Source: JALZAA01 sp035316005 (GTDB lineage Bacteria > Actinomycetota > Acidimicrobiia > IMCC26256 > JACDBD01). Taken from it: a stretch of DNA of 14,292 bases. The first letter of the stretch is position 1. The number at the start of each line of letters is the position of its first letter. Under the pieces are notes generated by a model. That model searched no databases, was not told the origin of the DNA, and saw only the letters and a list, made by a program, of their open reading frames with translations. The position numbers and the translations under genes were made by a program. Location: the NCBI GenBank assembly GCA_035316005.1, contig DATFXK010000341.1:1-14292 (forward strand), in the 5' to 3' direction. Shown here one piece after another: positions 1 through 5,506 of this stretch.

Positions 1-111
1 GAGCAGCTCCGGCCGTTCCTCATTCAGGGTCCGGATGGGCGCTGGCGAGCCCCGCCGGGATGCCCGGCGGTGCCACTCGTGTATTCGCTGAGCGCATCAC
101 GTCACGAATGA
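1..111 (+). CDS. C-terminal end of an unidentified protein (5' truncated)
   Basis: Frame 1 is open from the first base to a TGA at 109-111 and gives 36 residues, beginning EQLRPFL and ending SLSASRHE. The mix of charged and hydrophobic residues and a mostly G/C third codon position (about 70 percent) fit a real protein tail. The LRPF...DGRW...PLVYSLSA layout resembles the final strands of some class I SAM-dependent methyltransferases, but that is only a guess from 36 residues. The start lies outside the window. A possible 7-bp hairpin with one G-U pair (143-149 with 153-159) lies 31 nt after the stop and could help termination. I see no gene between 112 and 332. Confidence 0.4.
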   Translation, partial: EQLRPFLIQGPDGRWRAPPGCPAVPLVYSLSASRHE

Positions 112-332
112 ACGTCACACACTCACGACCGCCACCGTCGCCGCGCCCCGTTGGGGTGCTGCGATCCGGCGTCGGCCACCGCGAGACCATACTGACGTCG
201 GTGTTCGACGACTGCGCCTCTGGCACCGGGCTTTGCGTGCCTCGGGTGTCGTGGTCGGGGCGGCGGTGGTGGGTGCGTGGCCCGTTGCGGCCGAGTTGGG
301 GCCCTCCTGTCTCCGGGTGTGCCGATTCGTCG

Positions 333-406
333 TGGGCGCTGAGGGACTCGAACCCCCGGCCTCCGCCTTGTAAGGGCGGCGCTCTCCACAACTGAGCTAA
401 GCGCCC
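333..406 (-). tRNA. tRNA-Val (anticodon UAC)
   Basis: Read on the minus strand, the cloverleaf is complete. The acceptor stem GGGCGCT pairs with AGCGCCC, the D stem is GCTC/GAGC, the anticodon stem is CCGCC/GGCGG around the loop CTTACAA, and the T arm holds TTCGAGT in a 5-bp stem with one G-U pair. The anticodon TAC reads GUA (and, by wobble, other valine codons). The discriminator base is A. The next three template positions give CGA, so the 3' CCA must be added after transcription. The gene lies alone, downstream of whiB7 on the same strand. Confidence 0.95.
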
Positions 407-415
407 GGCCGCGTC

Positions 416-421
416 ACGTTA
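416..421 (-). promoter_or_regulatory. Possible -10 element of the tRNA-Val gene
   Basis: The minus-strand hexamer TAACGT lies 9 nt upstream of the mature tRNA 5' end. A start about 7 nt downstream would leave a short 5' trailer for RNase P to remove. No convincing -35 was seen at the usual distance, so this is a weak call. Transcription reading through from whiB7 is an alternative. Confidence 0.25.
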
Positions 422-536
422 GTGGTCGAAGGTTGCGTTCACCGCGGGCAGGCCGGGGCTCGACCGAGCGTCCGGGGGGAGGTGACGCTCCTCGTCACCC
501 CGGCCCGCCGTGTGCGGCGATCTCGCGCGGCGCCAC

Positions 537-575
537 CGCCGGCCCGGTGCGTAGGGGGGCCGCACCGGGCCGGCG
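537..575 (-). terminator. GC-rich hairpin after whiB7
   Basis: A perfect 15-bp inverted repeat (537-551 and 561-575) encloses a 9-nt loop (552-560). It begins 11 nt beyond the whiB7 stop codon. There is no T-run on the minus strand after the stem, so this is either a T-poor actinobacterial terminator or a 3'-end stabiliser. A second, weaker 7-bp hairpin (481-487 with 493-499) lies further downstream, between this element and the tRNA. Confidence 0.6.
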
Positions 576-586
576 CCTCGCGTCCG

Positions 587-913
587 TCAGGCGGACTGGG
601 GGACGAGCTGTCCCCACTCGTCGTAGACGGGCTCGGGTGGCCGGACCTTGGGCGGTCGGCCGCGCTTGCGCTTCTGGGCCAGCACCTTGCCGTTGGCGAA
701 CAGCTCGCCACCCCAGACGCCCCACGGCTCGCGCCGCACCTTGGCCGCCTCGAGGCAGGCCTCCCGGACCGGGCACGCCCGGCAGAAGGCCTTGGCCCGC
801 GCGATGTCATCGAGCTGCTCCGAGAAGAACAGGTCGATGAGCGACGCCGAACCGTCGCGACATCGAGCCTCGAGCCGCCAGCTCTCCTCTTCTGTGGTCT
901 GGATGGCGAACAT
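587..913 (-). CDS. whiB7: WhiB7-type transcriptional regulator (Fe-S, AT-hook)
   Basis: This 108-residue protein has the four Wbl cysteines that hold a 4Fe-4S cluster (C18 and C44-x2-C47-x5-C53). The turn EPWGVWGGE (62-70) is the form typical of WhiB7, and a C-terminal AT-hook KRGRPPK follows (83-89). In mycobacteria and Streptomyces (where it is called WblC), WhiB7 binds domain 4 of the principal sigma factor and uses its AT-hook on an A/T-rich patch just upstream of the -35 to switch on antibiotic-resistance genes and itself. The ATG at 911-913 fits the family's N-terminal length and is preceded by a purine-rich stretch (AGGGGAAG). The gene follows a leader of about 400 nt with attenuator features and is monocistronic, ending just before a hairpin. 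Assignment to the WhiB7 subgroup rests on the turn plus the AT-hook. Confidence 0.92.
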   Translation of the reverse strand: MFAIQTTEEESWRLEARCRDGSASLIDLFFSEQLDDIARAKAFCRACPVREACLEAAKVRREPWGVWGGELFANGKVLAQKRKRGRPPKVRPPEPVYDEWGQLVPQSA

Positions 914-1001
914 CGCCCCGCTTCCCCTGTCCTCGGTTGTCGTGTCGGTCGCTTGCTGCTTGGTCGTGGTCTCCGTTGGTCGATGGCCCCGGAACGCAGA
1001 A

Positions 1002-1027
1002 AGGCCGCCGGGGTGCCCCGGCGGCCT
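1002..1027 (-). terminator. Intrinsic terminator / attenuator in the whiB7 leader
   Basis: Arms 1002-1013 and 1016-1027 are perfect 12-bp complements separated by 2 nt. On the minus strand the stem is followed at once by TTCTG; with the last base of the stem this makes a TTTCT tract, which is notable in such GC-rich DNA. The element lies 88 nt upstream of the whiB7 start and downstream of the upstream ORF, so it would end transcription before whiB7 unless prevented. This matches the attenuator reported in whiB7/wblC leaders of other actinobacteria. Confidence 0.8.
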
Positions 1028-1042
1028 GGTGGTGGTCTTGCG

Positions 1043-1084
1043 GTAGCGGGTTCGCTACGGCGAGGTCACTCTCAGCCGCCGGGG
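1043..1084 (-). promoter_or_regulatory. Potential antiterminator segment with nested hairpin (whiB7 leader)
   Basis: The minus-strand 10-mer CCCCGGCGGC at 1084-1075 repeats the 3' arm of the terminator (1013-1004). It can therefore pair with the terminator's 5' arm (1025-1016), extendable to 11 bp plus a G-U pair. The two pairings exclude each other. A 6-bp hairpin, GTAGCG/CGCTAC (1043-1048 with 1053-1058), sits in the intervening loop and contains the TAG stop of the upstream ORF. The pairing is visible in the sequence; its regulatory use is inferred from whiB7 leaders elsewhere. Confidence 0.6.
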
Positions 1085-1288
1085 CCGACCGGGCTTGTGG
1101 TCGATGGTGGTCACACCGAGGCTCGGCATGGTCGACCAGGTCCCGCTGGTCGGCATCGCGCAGGCAAAGGCCGAGGCCGACCGGGCGCGCGCGACGCCGA
1201 CGACGGCTGCCTGCTGGCGCTGCGTCGGGTAGCTGGCCACGGGTTCGGTCCTCTCGGCTCTTTCGGTTCTTTGGATGCTCTCGGTCAT
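1055..1288 (-). CDS. Possible upstream ORF (leader peptide) of whiB7
   Basis: An ATG at 1286-1288 opens a 77-codon frame ending in TAG at 1055-1057. It lies about 30 nt after the predicted transcription start and ends 27 nt before the attenuator stem. The peptide has no recognised domain. It begins with an R/E-rich stretch (ESIQRTERAERTEP) in which arginine codons 7, 10 and 13 are AGA, AGA and AGG, rare in GC-rich genomes. Internal ATGs at codons 45 and 54 would give shorter leader peptides in the same frame. The ribosome-binding site is weak (AGGCAG). Translated uORFs control whiB7/wblC attenuation in known actinobacteria, so position and design fit. That it is translated, and which start is used, is not shown by the sequence. 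Confidence 0.5.
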   Translation of the reverse strand: MTESIQRTERAERTEPVASYPTQRQQAAVVGVARARSASAFACAMPTSGTWSTMPSLGVTTIDHKPGRPRRLRVTSP

Positions 1289-1300
1289 GTTCTGCCTGCG

Positions 1301-1314
1301 CTCGCAGCTGCGAG
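1301..1314. repeat. 14-bp perfect palindrome near the whiB7 transcription start
   Basis: CTCGCAGCTGCGAG is a perfect palindrome lying just downstream of the predicted whiB7 start (about 1318) and 12 nt before the upstream ORF. It could be an operator or, in RNA, a 5'-end hairpin. Its function is unknown. Confidence 0.5.
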
Positions 1315-1324
1315 ACGTCCGACC

Positions 1325-1359
1325 AGGCTACACGCCGGCACCGGGCCGTCAAACAATTT
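1325..1359 (-). promoter_or_regulatory. whiB7 promoter with A/T patch upstream of the -35
   Basis: On the minus strand, TTGACG (1352-1347) and TAGCCT (1330-1325) form -35 and -10 elements with a 16-nt spacer. Directly upstream of the -35 is AAATTGT (1359-1353), the only clear A/T-rich patch nearby. An A/T patch next to the -35 is the known mark of WhiB7-dependent promoters, where the AT-hook binds, so whiB7 probably activates itself. The predicted start at about 1318 gives a leader of about 405 nt. Confidence 0.72.
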
Positions 1360-1371
1360 CCGGCCGACGCC

Positions 1372-1377
1372 TAGGCT
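1372..1377 (+). promoter_or_regulatory. -10 element of the serine hydrolase gene (leaderless)
   Basis: TAGGCT ends 6 nt before the ATG at 1384, which places the transcription start at the start codon. There is no Shine-Dalgarno sequence. Its -35 zone (around 1349-1354) overlaps the -35 and A/T patch of the divergent whiB7 promoter. Confidence 0.5.
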
Positions 1378-1383
1378 CCCCCC

Positions 1384-2544
1384 ATGACGATCACCGAAGC
1401 CCGGCCTGATCTCGCACCGGTCCTCGAGCTCCTCGAGCGCCGCCGAGCGGACGGGTGGCACGACGGGGCGCAGTGCTACGTCTCCCGCTACGGCGAGGCG
1501 CTGCTCGACACCGCGATCGGCGAGTCCCGTCCCGGCCGGGCCCTCGAACCGGACGACCTCACGCTCCTCTACTCCGCCGGCAAGCCGCTCACGGTGGTCG
1601 CGGTGCTCCAGCTCTGGGAGCAGGGCAAGCTCGGCCTCGACGACCGGGTTGCCGGCTACGTCGACGGGTGGGGCGCCGGCAAGGAGCGCTGCACGATCCG
1701 CCACGTCCTCACGCACACGGGTGGATTCCCCAACGCCGACGCCAAGCTGTTCGACGCCGACGTCCCCTACGACGAGGTCGTGGCGCAGATCGCCGCCTCA
1801 CAGGCGCGCTGGGAGCCGGGCACCGACGCCGCGTACCACCCCTCCAGCGGATGGAAGATCCTCGGCGCCATCGTCGAGCGGGTCGACGGTCGCCCGATCG
1901 ACCGGTACGTGCGCGACGAGGTGATCAGACCGCTCGGCGTCGAGAACATGCGTCTCGGCATCCCCGTCGACGAGCAGCCCGCCTTTGGCGACCGCATTGT
2001 GCCCGTCGCCTGGCGGGGGCACGTCCTGCCGGTCGTCGAAGCGGACGGCGGACTGCAGATGGTCCCGTACAAGGTGGACGAGTACCACAACGAGCCGTAT
2101 TTCGTCGCCAAGGTCGAGCCGGGAGGCGGGACGCGAGGACCGGCGCGGGAGCTCGGCCGCTTCTACGAGTCGCTCCTCGGGTTCGGTCCGCCCGTGCTCG
2201 AGCCGCGGACCGTCGAGGTGATGCGAGCCGTGCACCGGTTCGGGATCAAGGACCGGCTGTTCCGCAGCAACATCCCGTGGGGGCTCGGCGTGCAGGTGCA
2301 GTTCAGCGGCGGGACGGGGCGGCACGTGTTCGGGCACGGCGGGATGGCGTCGTCGCGTGCGCTCGCCGATCCCGAGTTCGGCTTGGTCATGGTGGTCGTG
2401 ACCAACGGACTCCCCGGGTTCCTCGAGGCGGAGCAGCGTCTGTTCGAGGTCACCGACGCGGTGTACTCCGCGCTCGGCGACGACGTCGCCCGCACGCGCC
2501 AGCGAGCCGTGCCGCTCCAGGAGCTCTACGGCTTCAGCACGTAG
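1384..2544 (+). CDS. Beta-lactamase-family serine hydrolase
   Basis: This 386-residue protein belongs to the serine beta-lactamase / penicillin-binding-protein fold family (PF00144-like), which includes class C beta-lactamases, D-aminopeptidases and esterases. Visible motifs are the nucleophile motif S64-A-G-K67, the family block HVLTHTGGFPN (107-117), Y151-H-P-S154 in place of the usual Y-x-N, and H318-G-G320 in the KTG position followed by VMVVVTNG. The Y-x-N change and HGG argue for an esterase-like or peptidase-like enzyme rather than a true beta-lactamase. There is no signal peptide, so it should be cytoplasmic. The ATG is fixed by an adjacent -10 element. It is divergent from whiB7, and its last 11 nt overlap the convergent phosphatase gene. 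The substrate cannot be told. Confidence 0.88.
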   Translation: MTITEARPDLAPVLELLERRRADGWHDGAQCYVSRYGEALLDTAIGESRPGRALEPDDLTLLYSAGKPLTVVAVLQLWEQGKLGLDDRVAGYVDGWGAGKERCTIRHVLTHTGGFPNADAKLFDADVPYDEVVAQIAASQARWEPGTDAAYHPSSGWKILGAIVERVDGRPIDRYVRDEVIRPLGVENMRLGIPVDEQPAFGDRIVPVAWRGHVLPVVEADGGLQMVPYKVDEYHNEPYFVAKVEPGGGTRGPARELGRFYESLLGFGPPVLEPRTVEVMRAVHRFGIKDRLFRSNIPWGLGVQVQFSGGTGRHVFGHGGMASSRALADPEFGLVMVVVTNGLPGFLEAEQRLFEVTDAVYSALGDDVARTRQRAVPLQELYGFST

Positions 2545-3325
2545 CGCGTATCAGCCCGAGCACCTCGGCCTGGATCGACGGCGGGCCGGCGACGATGTCG
2601 CCCGACGTGAGCCACGCCCGCTCGTCGCCCGACCAGTCGGTCACCACTCCCCCGGCCTCCCGCACGAGGAGCGCGCCGGCGGCGACGTCCCACGGGCCGA
2701 GCGCCTGCTCGAAGTAGCCGTCGAAGACGCCGGCGGCGGTCCAGGCCAGGTCGAGGCTCGCCGAGCCGGCGCGCCGGAGGTCCTCGAAGCGGCGGAGGGC
2801 GGCGTCGAACACCGGGAGGTACTCGTCGAGGCGGTCGGCCTTGGCTCGGAACGGGAACCCGGTGGCGCAGATCGCACTGTCGACGTCGCGAGTGCTGACG
2901 GTGATCGCCTCGCCGTTGCAGAACGCGCCGCCGCCGGCGGTCGCAGTGTACGTGGTGCCGAGCAGCGGGGCATGGACGACGCCGACGACGGGGACGCCCA
3001 GCTGCACGAGCGCGACAGACACGCCGACCGCGGGGAACCCGTGCAAGAAGTTGGCCGTCCCGTCCAGCGGGTCGACGAACCAGCCCACGTCGCCGCGCCC
3101 ACCGCCGCCCTCCTCCCCGAAGACCGGAAGGGACGGCGCGGCGCGTTCGAGCACGGCGCGCACCGCCGCCTCGCTGGTCGTATCGACGTCGCTGACCCAG
3201 TCGCCGGGCGCCTTCTGGCGGGCGTTCCCCGTAGATCCGAACTGCGCGGCGACGATCTCGCCCCCATCGCGGGCGGCGAGCTCGGCAGCGCGCAACAACG
3301 AAGGAAGGTCGAGCTCGTCCGTCAC
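2534..3325 (-). CDS. Inositol monophosphatase family protein (second copy)
   Basis: This 263-residue protein has the Mg-dependent, Li-sensitive phosphatase fold: GEE (E71/E72), D85-P-L-D88-G-T-A-N, the GSASLDLAWTAAG block (188-201) and the late ligand motif W212-D213. The full ligand set suggests an active phosphomonoesterase. Substrates in the family include inositol phosphate, histidinol phosphate and 3'-phosphoadenosine phosphate, and the sequence alone does not choose among them. The GTG start at 3323-3325 overlaps the TGA of the upstream phosphatase (GTGA), indicating translational coupling. A longer open frame upstream exists, but it runs over the preceding gene. It is the last gene of the mobA operon and overlaps the convergent serine hydrolase by 11 nt. 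Confidence 0.9.
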   Translation of the reverse strand: MTDELDLPSLLRAAELAARDGGEIVAAQFGSTGNARQKAPGDWVSDVDTTSEAAVRAVLERAAPSLPVFGEEGGGGRGDVGWFVDPLDGTANFLHGFPAVGVSVALVQLGVPVVGVVHAPLLGTTYTATAGGGAFCNGEAITVSTRDVDSAICATGFPFRAKADRLDEYLPVFDAALRRFEDLRRAGSASLDLAWTAAGVFDGYFEQALGPWDVAAGALLVREAGGVVTDWSGDERAWLTSGDIVAGPPSIQAEVLGLIRATC

Positions 3326-4062
3326 GACGGGAGGGCGGGTCGCACGGCGTCGAGCAGCTCGGGCGTGGCCGCCGCGATGAGCTGCCGGCGCGTGTCGATC
3401 CCGGTGACGACGAGCTCCCCTCCGTGTGCCTCGACCACCGGCGCCCCCGCCTCGCGACACACGAGCATCCCGCCGAGGTAGTCCCATGGCGAAACCCAGC
3501 TGCTGAGATACGCATCGAGCGAGCCCGCGGCCACGTCGCACAGCTCGAGCGCGGCCGACCCGAGGGAACGGGACTGCGTCCAGGCCAATCGGCGCGCCGG
3601 TGTACCTGCGAACGCCACCACCGCGTGCTCCACCTGTCGCACCGCTGACGGCTCGACTGGTTCACCGTCTCGCCACGCACCCTTGCCGCGCACGGCGGTG
3701 GTCTGCACGCCCGTCGCCTGGTTGGTGACGAGGGCGCAGAGCGGTCCGTCCCCGTCGAGGGCGCACAACGAGATGGACCAGTACGGGATGTCGCGTGAGC
3801 AGTTCGTGGACCCGTCGACGGGATCGAGCACGACGGTGACGGGCGCATCGGGCGTTCCGCTCCGGCCCGACTCCTCGCTGACGACAGCGACGCCGGCCTC
3901 GTGCAGGACCGGGAGCACGGCGGCGTCGGCGACGAGATCGAGCGCGTACTGCCCCGGCTTCTCGGTCCGCTCGCGTCGCGCTGCTCCTCGGAGCGGTTCG
4001 AGCGACTCCCTGGCCGCGTCGGCGGCGCGTGCGAACAACGCGAGGAGCTCGTCGGGCGTCAC
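3322..4062 (-). CDS. Inositol monophosphatase family protein (first copy)
   Basis: This 246-residue member of the same fold has the metal ligands S62-E63-E64, D80-P-V-D83-G-S-T-N and W193-D194 in SPWDYLGGM. It differs enough from its neighbour (for example NCSRDIPYWSISL after the DPVDG motif) to be an old paralogue rather than a recent duplicate, and may use another substrate. The GTG start lies 9 nt after the mobA stop with no evident Shine-Dalgarno sequence, so translation probably follows mobA by re-initiation. Its TGA is fused with the next gene's GTG. Histidinol-phosphatase or CysQ-like activity is possible but cannot be shown here. Confidence 0.9.
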   Translation of the reverse strand: MTPDELLALFARAADAARESLEPLRGAARRERTEKPGQYALDLVADAAVLPVLHEAGVAVVSEESGRSGTPDAPVTVVLDPVDGSTNCSRDIPYWSISLCALDGDGPLCALVTNQATGVQTTAVRGKGAWRDGEPVEPSAVRQVEHAVVAFAGTPARRLAWTQSRSLGSAALELCDVAAGSLDAYLSSWVSPWDYLGGMLVCREAGAPVVEAHGGELVVTGIDTRRQLIAAATPELLDAVRPALPS

Positions 4063-4071
4063 GGCGGCACG

Positions 4072-4647
4072 CTACTGCTCGCCGTCGACGCCGTAGCGGA
4101 CGAGATCCTCGGGTGTGTCGAGGTCCGCAAGGGCGTAGGCCGGCGCCACCGCTCGCCACTCGTCCTCACCGATCTCGACGGCCGGCACCGCCGAGAGCAG
4201 GGCGTGCAGCGCGCGTTCGCCGCGTCCCACGAGCTCGGCTGCCGTGTCGAGCGCGCCGGGCGAGTAGCGCGAGCAGCAGGACTGGCGCATGCCGCCCGCG
4301 ACGGGGACGACAGTGTCCGACGCCGGATGGTTCGCAACGAGGCGGAGCAGCGGCTCGCTCACGAAGGGCAGGTCGACTCCGACGAGCACGATCGGCCCCG
4401 CATACGCGCGATCGCGCAACGCGGCCGCGCCGGTGACGAGCGCGGCCAGTGGTCCTTCACGCGGCTCGCGGTCGTCCACGGCGTCGAGCGAGCTCCGGCC
4501 CGGCCCGACCTCGAGGACCGGATCGCACACGGCGGACAACACGCGGGCGGCGCGGTCGGCGAGTCGCTCCCCTGCGATCACCAGCTCCGCCTTGTCGCGC
4601 CCCATGCGCCGGCTCGACCCGCCCGTGAGCAGCAGCCCCGCGGCCAT
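4072..4647 (-). CDS. mobA: Molybdenum cofactor guanylyltransferase-like protein (MobA family)
   Basis: This 191-residue protein has the nucleotidyltransferase signature LLLTGGSSRRMGRDKAEL (5-22), which binds GTP, then GPLAAL (65-70) and V91-D92-L-P with the Mg-binding aspartate. MobA joins GMP from GTP to Mo-molybdopterin to give the bis-MGD cofactor of DMSO-reductase-type enzymes, and its presence suggests that the cell makes molybdoenzymes. The related F420 enzyme CofC and MocA-like cytidylyltransferases share the fold, but the GGxSRRMGxDK form fits MobA best. It heads the operon with the two phosphatase genes. The ATG lies 6 nt from a -10 element and has no Shine-Dalgarno sequence. Confidence 0.85.
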   Translation of the reverse strand: MAAGLLLTGGSSRRMGRDKAELVIAGERLADRAARVLSAVCDPVLEVGPGRSSLDAVDDREPREGPLAALVTGAAALRDRAYAGPIVLVGVDLPFVSEPLLRLVANHPASDTVVPVAGGMRQSCCSRYSPGALDTAAELVGRGERALHALLSAVPAVEIGEDEWRAVAPAYALADLDTPEDLVRYGVDGEQ

Positions 4648-4653
4648 ACGGCG

Positions 4654-4663
4654 ACGGTATCGT
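4654..4663. promoter_or_regulatory. Divergent promoter with overlapping -10 elements (mobA / PPOX gene)
   Basis: Within ACGGTATCGT, the plus strand has TATCGT (4658-4663), 7 nt before the ATG at 4671. The minus strand has TACCGT (4659-4654), 6 nt before the ATG at 4647. The hexamers share two base pairs, and the whole intergenic gap is 23 bp. Both mRNAs would be leaderless. No clear -35 was seen for either direction. Confidence 0.6.
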
Positions 4664-4670
4664 CCCGCGC

Positions 4671-5099
4671 ATGGAGGAAGACGAGATGCGACGACGCGTG
4701 GCCGAATCGCGCGTGGGCCGGTTGGCGACGGTGCGCCCGGATGGTGGCCCGCACCTCGTGCCGATCTGCTTCGCCGTGCTGGAGGGGCACGACGGGGACG
4801 TCATCGTGTCGGGCACCGACGAGAAGCCGAAGACCACGTACGCCCTTCGCCGCTTGCGCAACATCGCCGAGCACCCGTCGGCGACACTGCTCGTCGACCA
4901 CTACGAGGAGGAGTGGGAGCGCGTCTGGTGGGTGCGGGTCGACGGTCGCGGCCGCGTGATCAACGACGACGCCGAGCGGGAGCTGGCCGTCGCCGCGCTG
5001 CGAGCCAAGTACCCCCAGTACGGGCACGTCGGCATCCCCGGGGCCGTGCTCGCGATCGACGTCGACCGCTGGCGGGGGTGGGCCTACCTCGACGGGTGA
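4671..5099 (+). CDS. PPOX-class F420-dependent oxidoreductase
   Basis: This 142-residue split-beta-barrel flavin/F420-binding protein reads as the TIGR03668-type PPOX family: VGRLATVRPDGGPHLVPICF (15-34), then EKPKTTYALRRLRNI (51-65), then HYEEEWERVWWVRVDGRGRV (77-96). Such enzymes use reduced coenzyme F420 in actinobacteria, so the cell probably makes F420. The natural substrate is unknown. The ATG at 4671 fits the family length and a leaderless start. It is divergent from mobA and stops 3 nt before the convergent VOC gene. Its pairing with mobA looks like shared promoter space rather than shared function. Confidence 0.85.
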   Translation: MEEDEMRRRVAESRVGRLATVRPDGGPHLVPICFAVLEGHDGDVIVSGTDEKPKTTYALRRLRNIAEHPSATLLVDHYEEEWERVWWVRVDGRGRVINDDAERELAVAALRAKYPQYGHVGIPGAVLAIDVDRWRGWAYLDG

Positions 5100-5102
5100 G
5101 GA

Positions 5103-5495
5103 TCAGCGGGCGAGATCCTGGGCGATCTCCACGAGGTGTCCGTCCGGGTCGCGCACGTACGCCGTGCGTTGCCCCCACGGTCGGTCGGTCGGCGGCACGT
5201 CCGGCGTCGCGCCGGCGGTGACCAGACCGTCGTAGGCGGCGTCGCAGTCGTCGACCTTGAAGCCGAGCTCGAAGCCGGGCGCGTCGGGCGACGGCGACAC
5301 GAGCTCACGGCCGAGGGTCGTGGCCATCGCCGGTCGCTCGTAGAGCGCGACGCGCGTCACCCCGGTCGCGAGCTGCGCGAACGGCCCGGCCCGGTGGCCG
5401 AGCGGCAGGCCGAGGAGGTCGCAATAAAAACGCAACGAACGGTCGAGGTCCTCGACGACGAGCACGACGTAGTCGGGCGCCTCGAAGCGGGCCAC
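5103..5495 (-). CDS. VOC (glyoxalase/bleomycin-resistance fold) family protein
   Basis: This is a 130-residue single-module pair of beta-alpha-beta-beta-beta units. Strand 1 and helix read YVVLVVEDLDRSLRFYCDLLGLPL; the second half reads FELGFKVDDCDAAYDGLVTAGA and ends YVRDPDGHLVEIAQ with the usual glutamate (E123). The histidine normally found in strand 1 as the first metal ligand is absent (Y9-V10), so metal binding may be altered, or the protein may bind rather than transform a ligand. The GTG at 5493-5495 was chosen because the family core starts right after it and the upstream gene ends 11 nt before. It is the last gene of a three-gene operon. The substrate is unknown. Confidence 0.85.
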   Translation of the reverse strand: MARFEAPDYVVLVVEDLDRSLRFYCDLLGLPLGHRAGPFAQLATGVTRVALYERPAMATTLGRELVSPSPDAPGFELGFKVDDCDAAYDGLVTAGATPDVPPTDRPWGQRTAYVRDPDGHLVEIAQDLAR

Positions 5496-5506
5496 GGAGC
5501 AGGGCC

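Noticed and set aside
138..194. Minus-strand TATGGT hexamer 6 nt before a GTG opening an 18-codon frame
   Set aside because: It copies the leaderless pattern, but the peptide is very short, has no conservation evidence, and such matches occur by chance.
112..332. Possible gene or mobile-element end beside the tRNA
   Set aside because: No frame with a protein-like translation, no integrase and no duplicate of the tRNA 3' end is visible, so there is no sign of an integration site.
422..1387. Plus-strand open frame of 321 codons over the whiB7 region
   Set aside because: It runs antisense to whiB7 and its leader, has no domain and low-complexity R/G/P-rich translation, and whiB7 on the other strand is unmistakable.
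3322..3541. Longer N-terminus for the second phosphatase (start at 3541)
   Set aside because: It would overlap the upstream phosphatase by about 220 nt and add an unrelated arginine-rich stretch. The GTGA junction at 3322-3325 gives a family-like start.
2526..3848. Minus-strand open frame of 440 codons spanning both phosphatase genes
   Set aside because: It is in another frame of two clear inositol-monophosphatase genes and gives an arginine-rich translation with no motifs.
4072..4647. CofC (F420 biosynthesis) identity for the nucleotidyltransferase, suggested by the neighbouring F420-dependent enzyme
   Set aside because: The GGSSRRMGRDK signature and overall layout fit MobA better; the shared promoter region is not evidence of a shared pathway.
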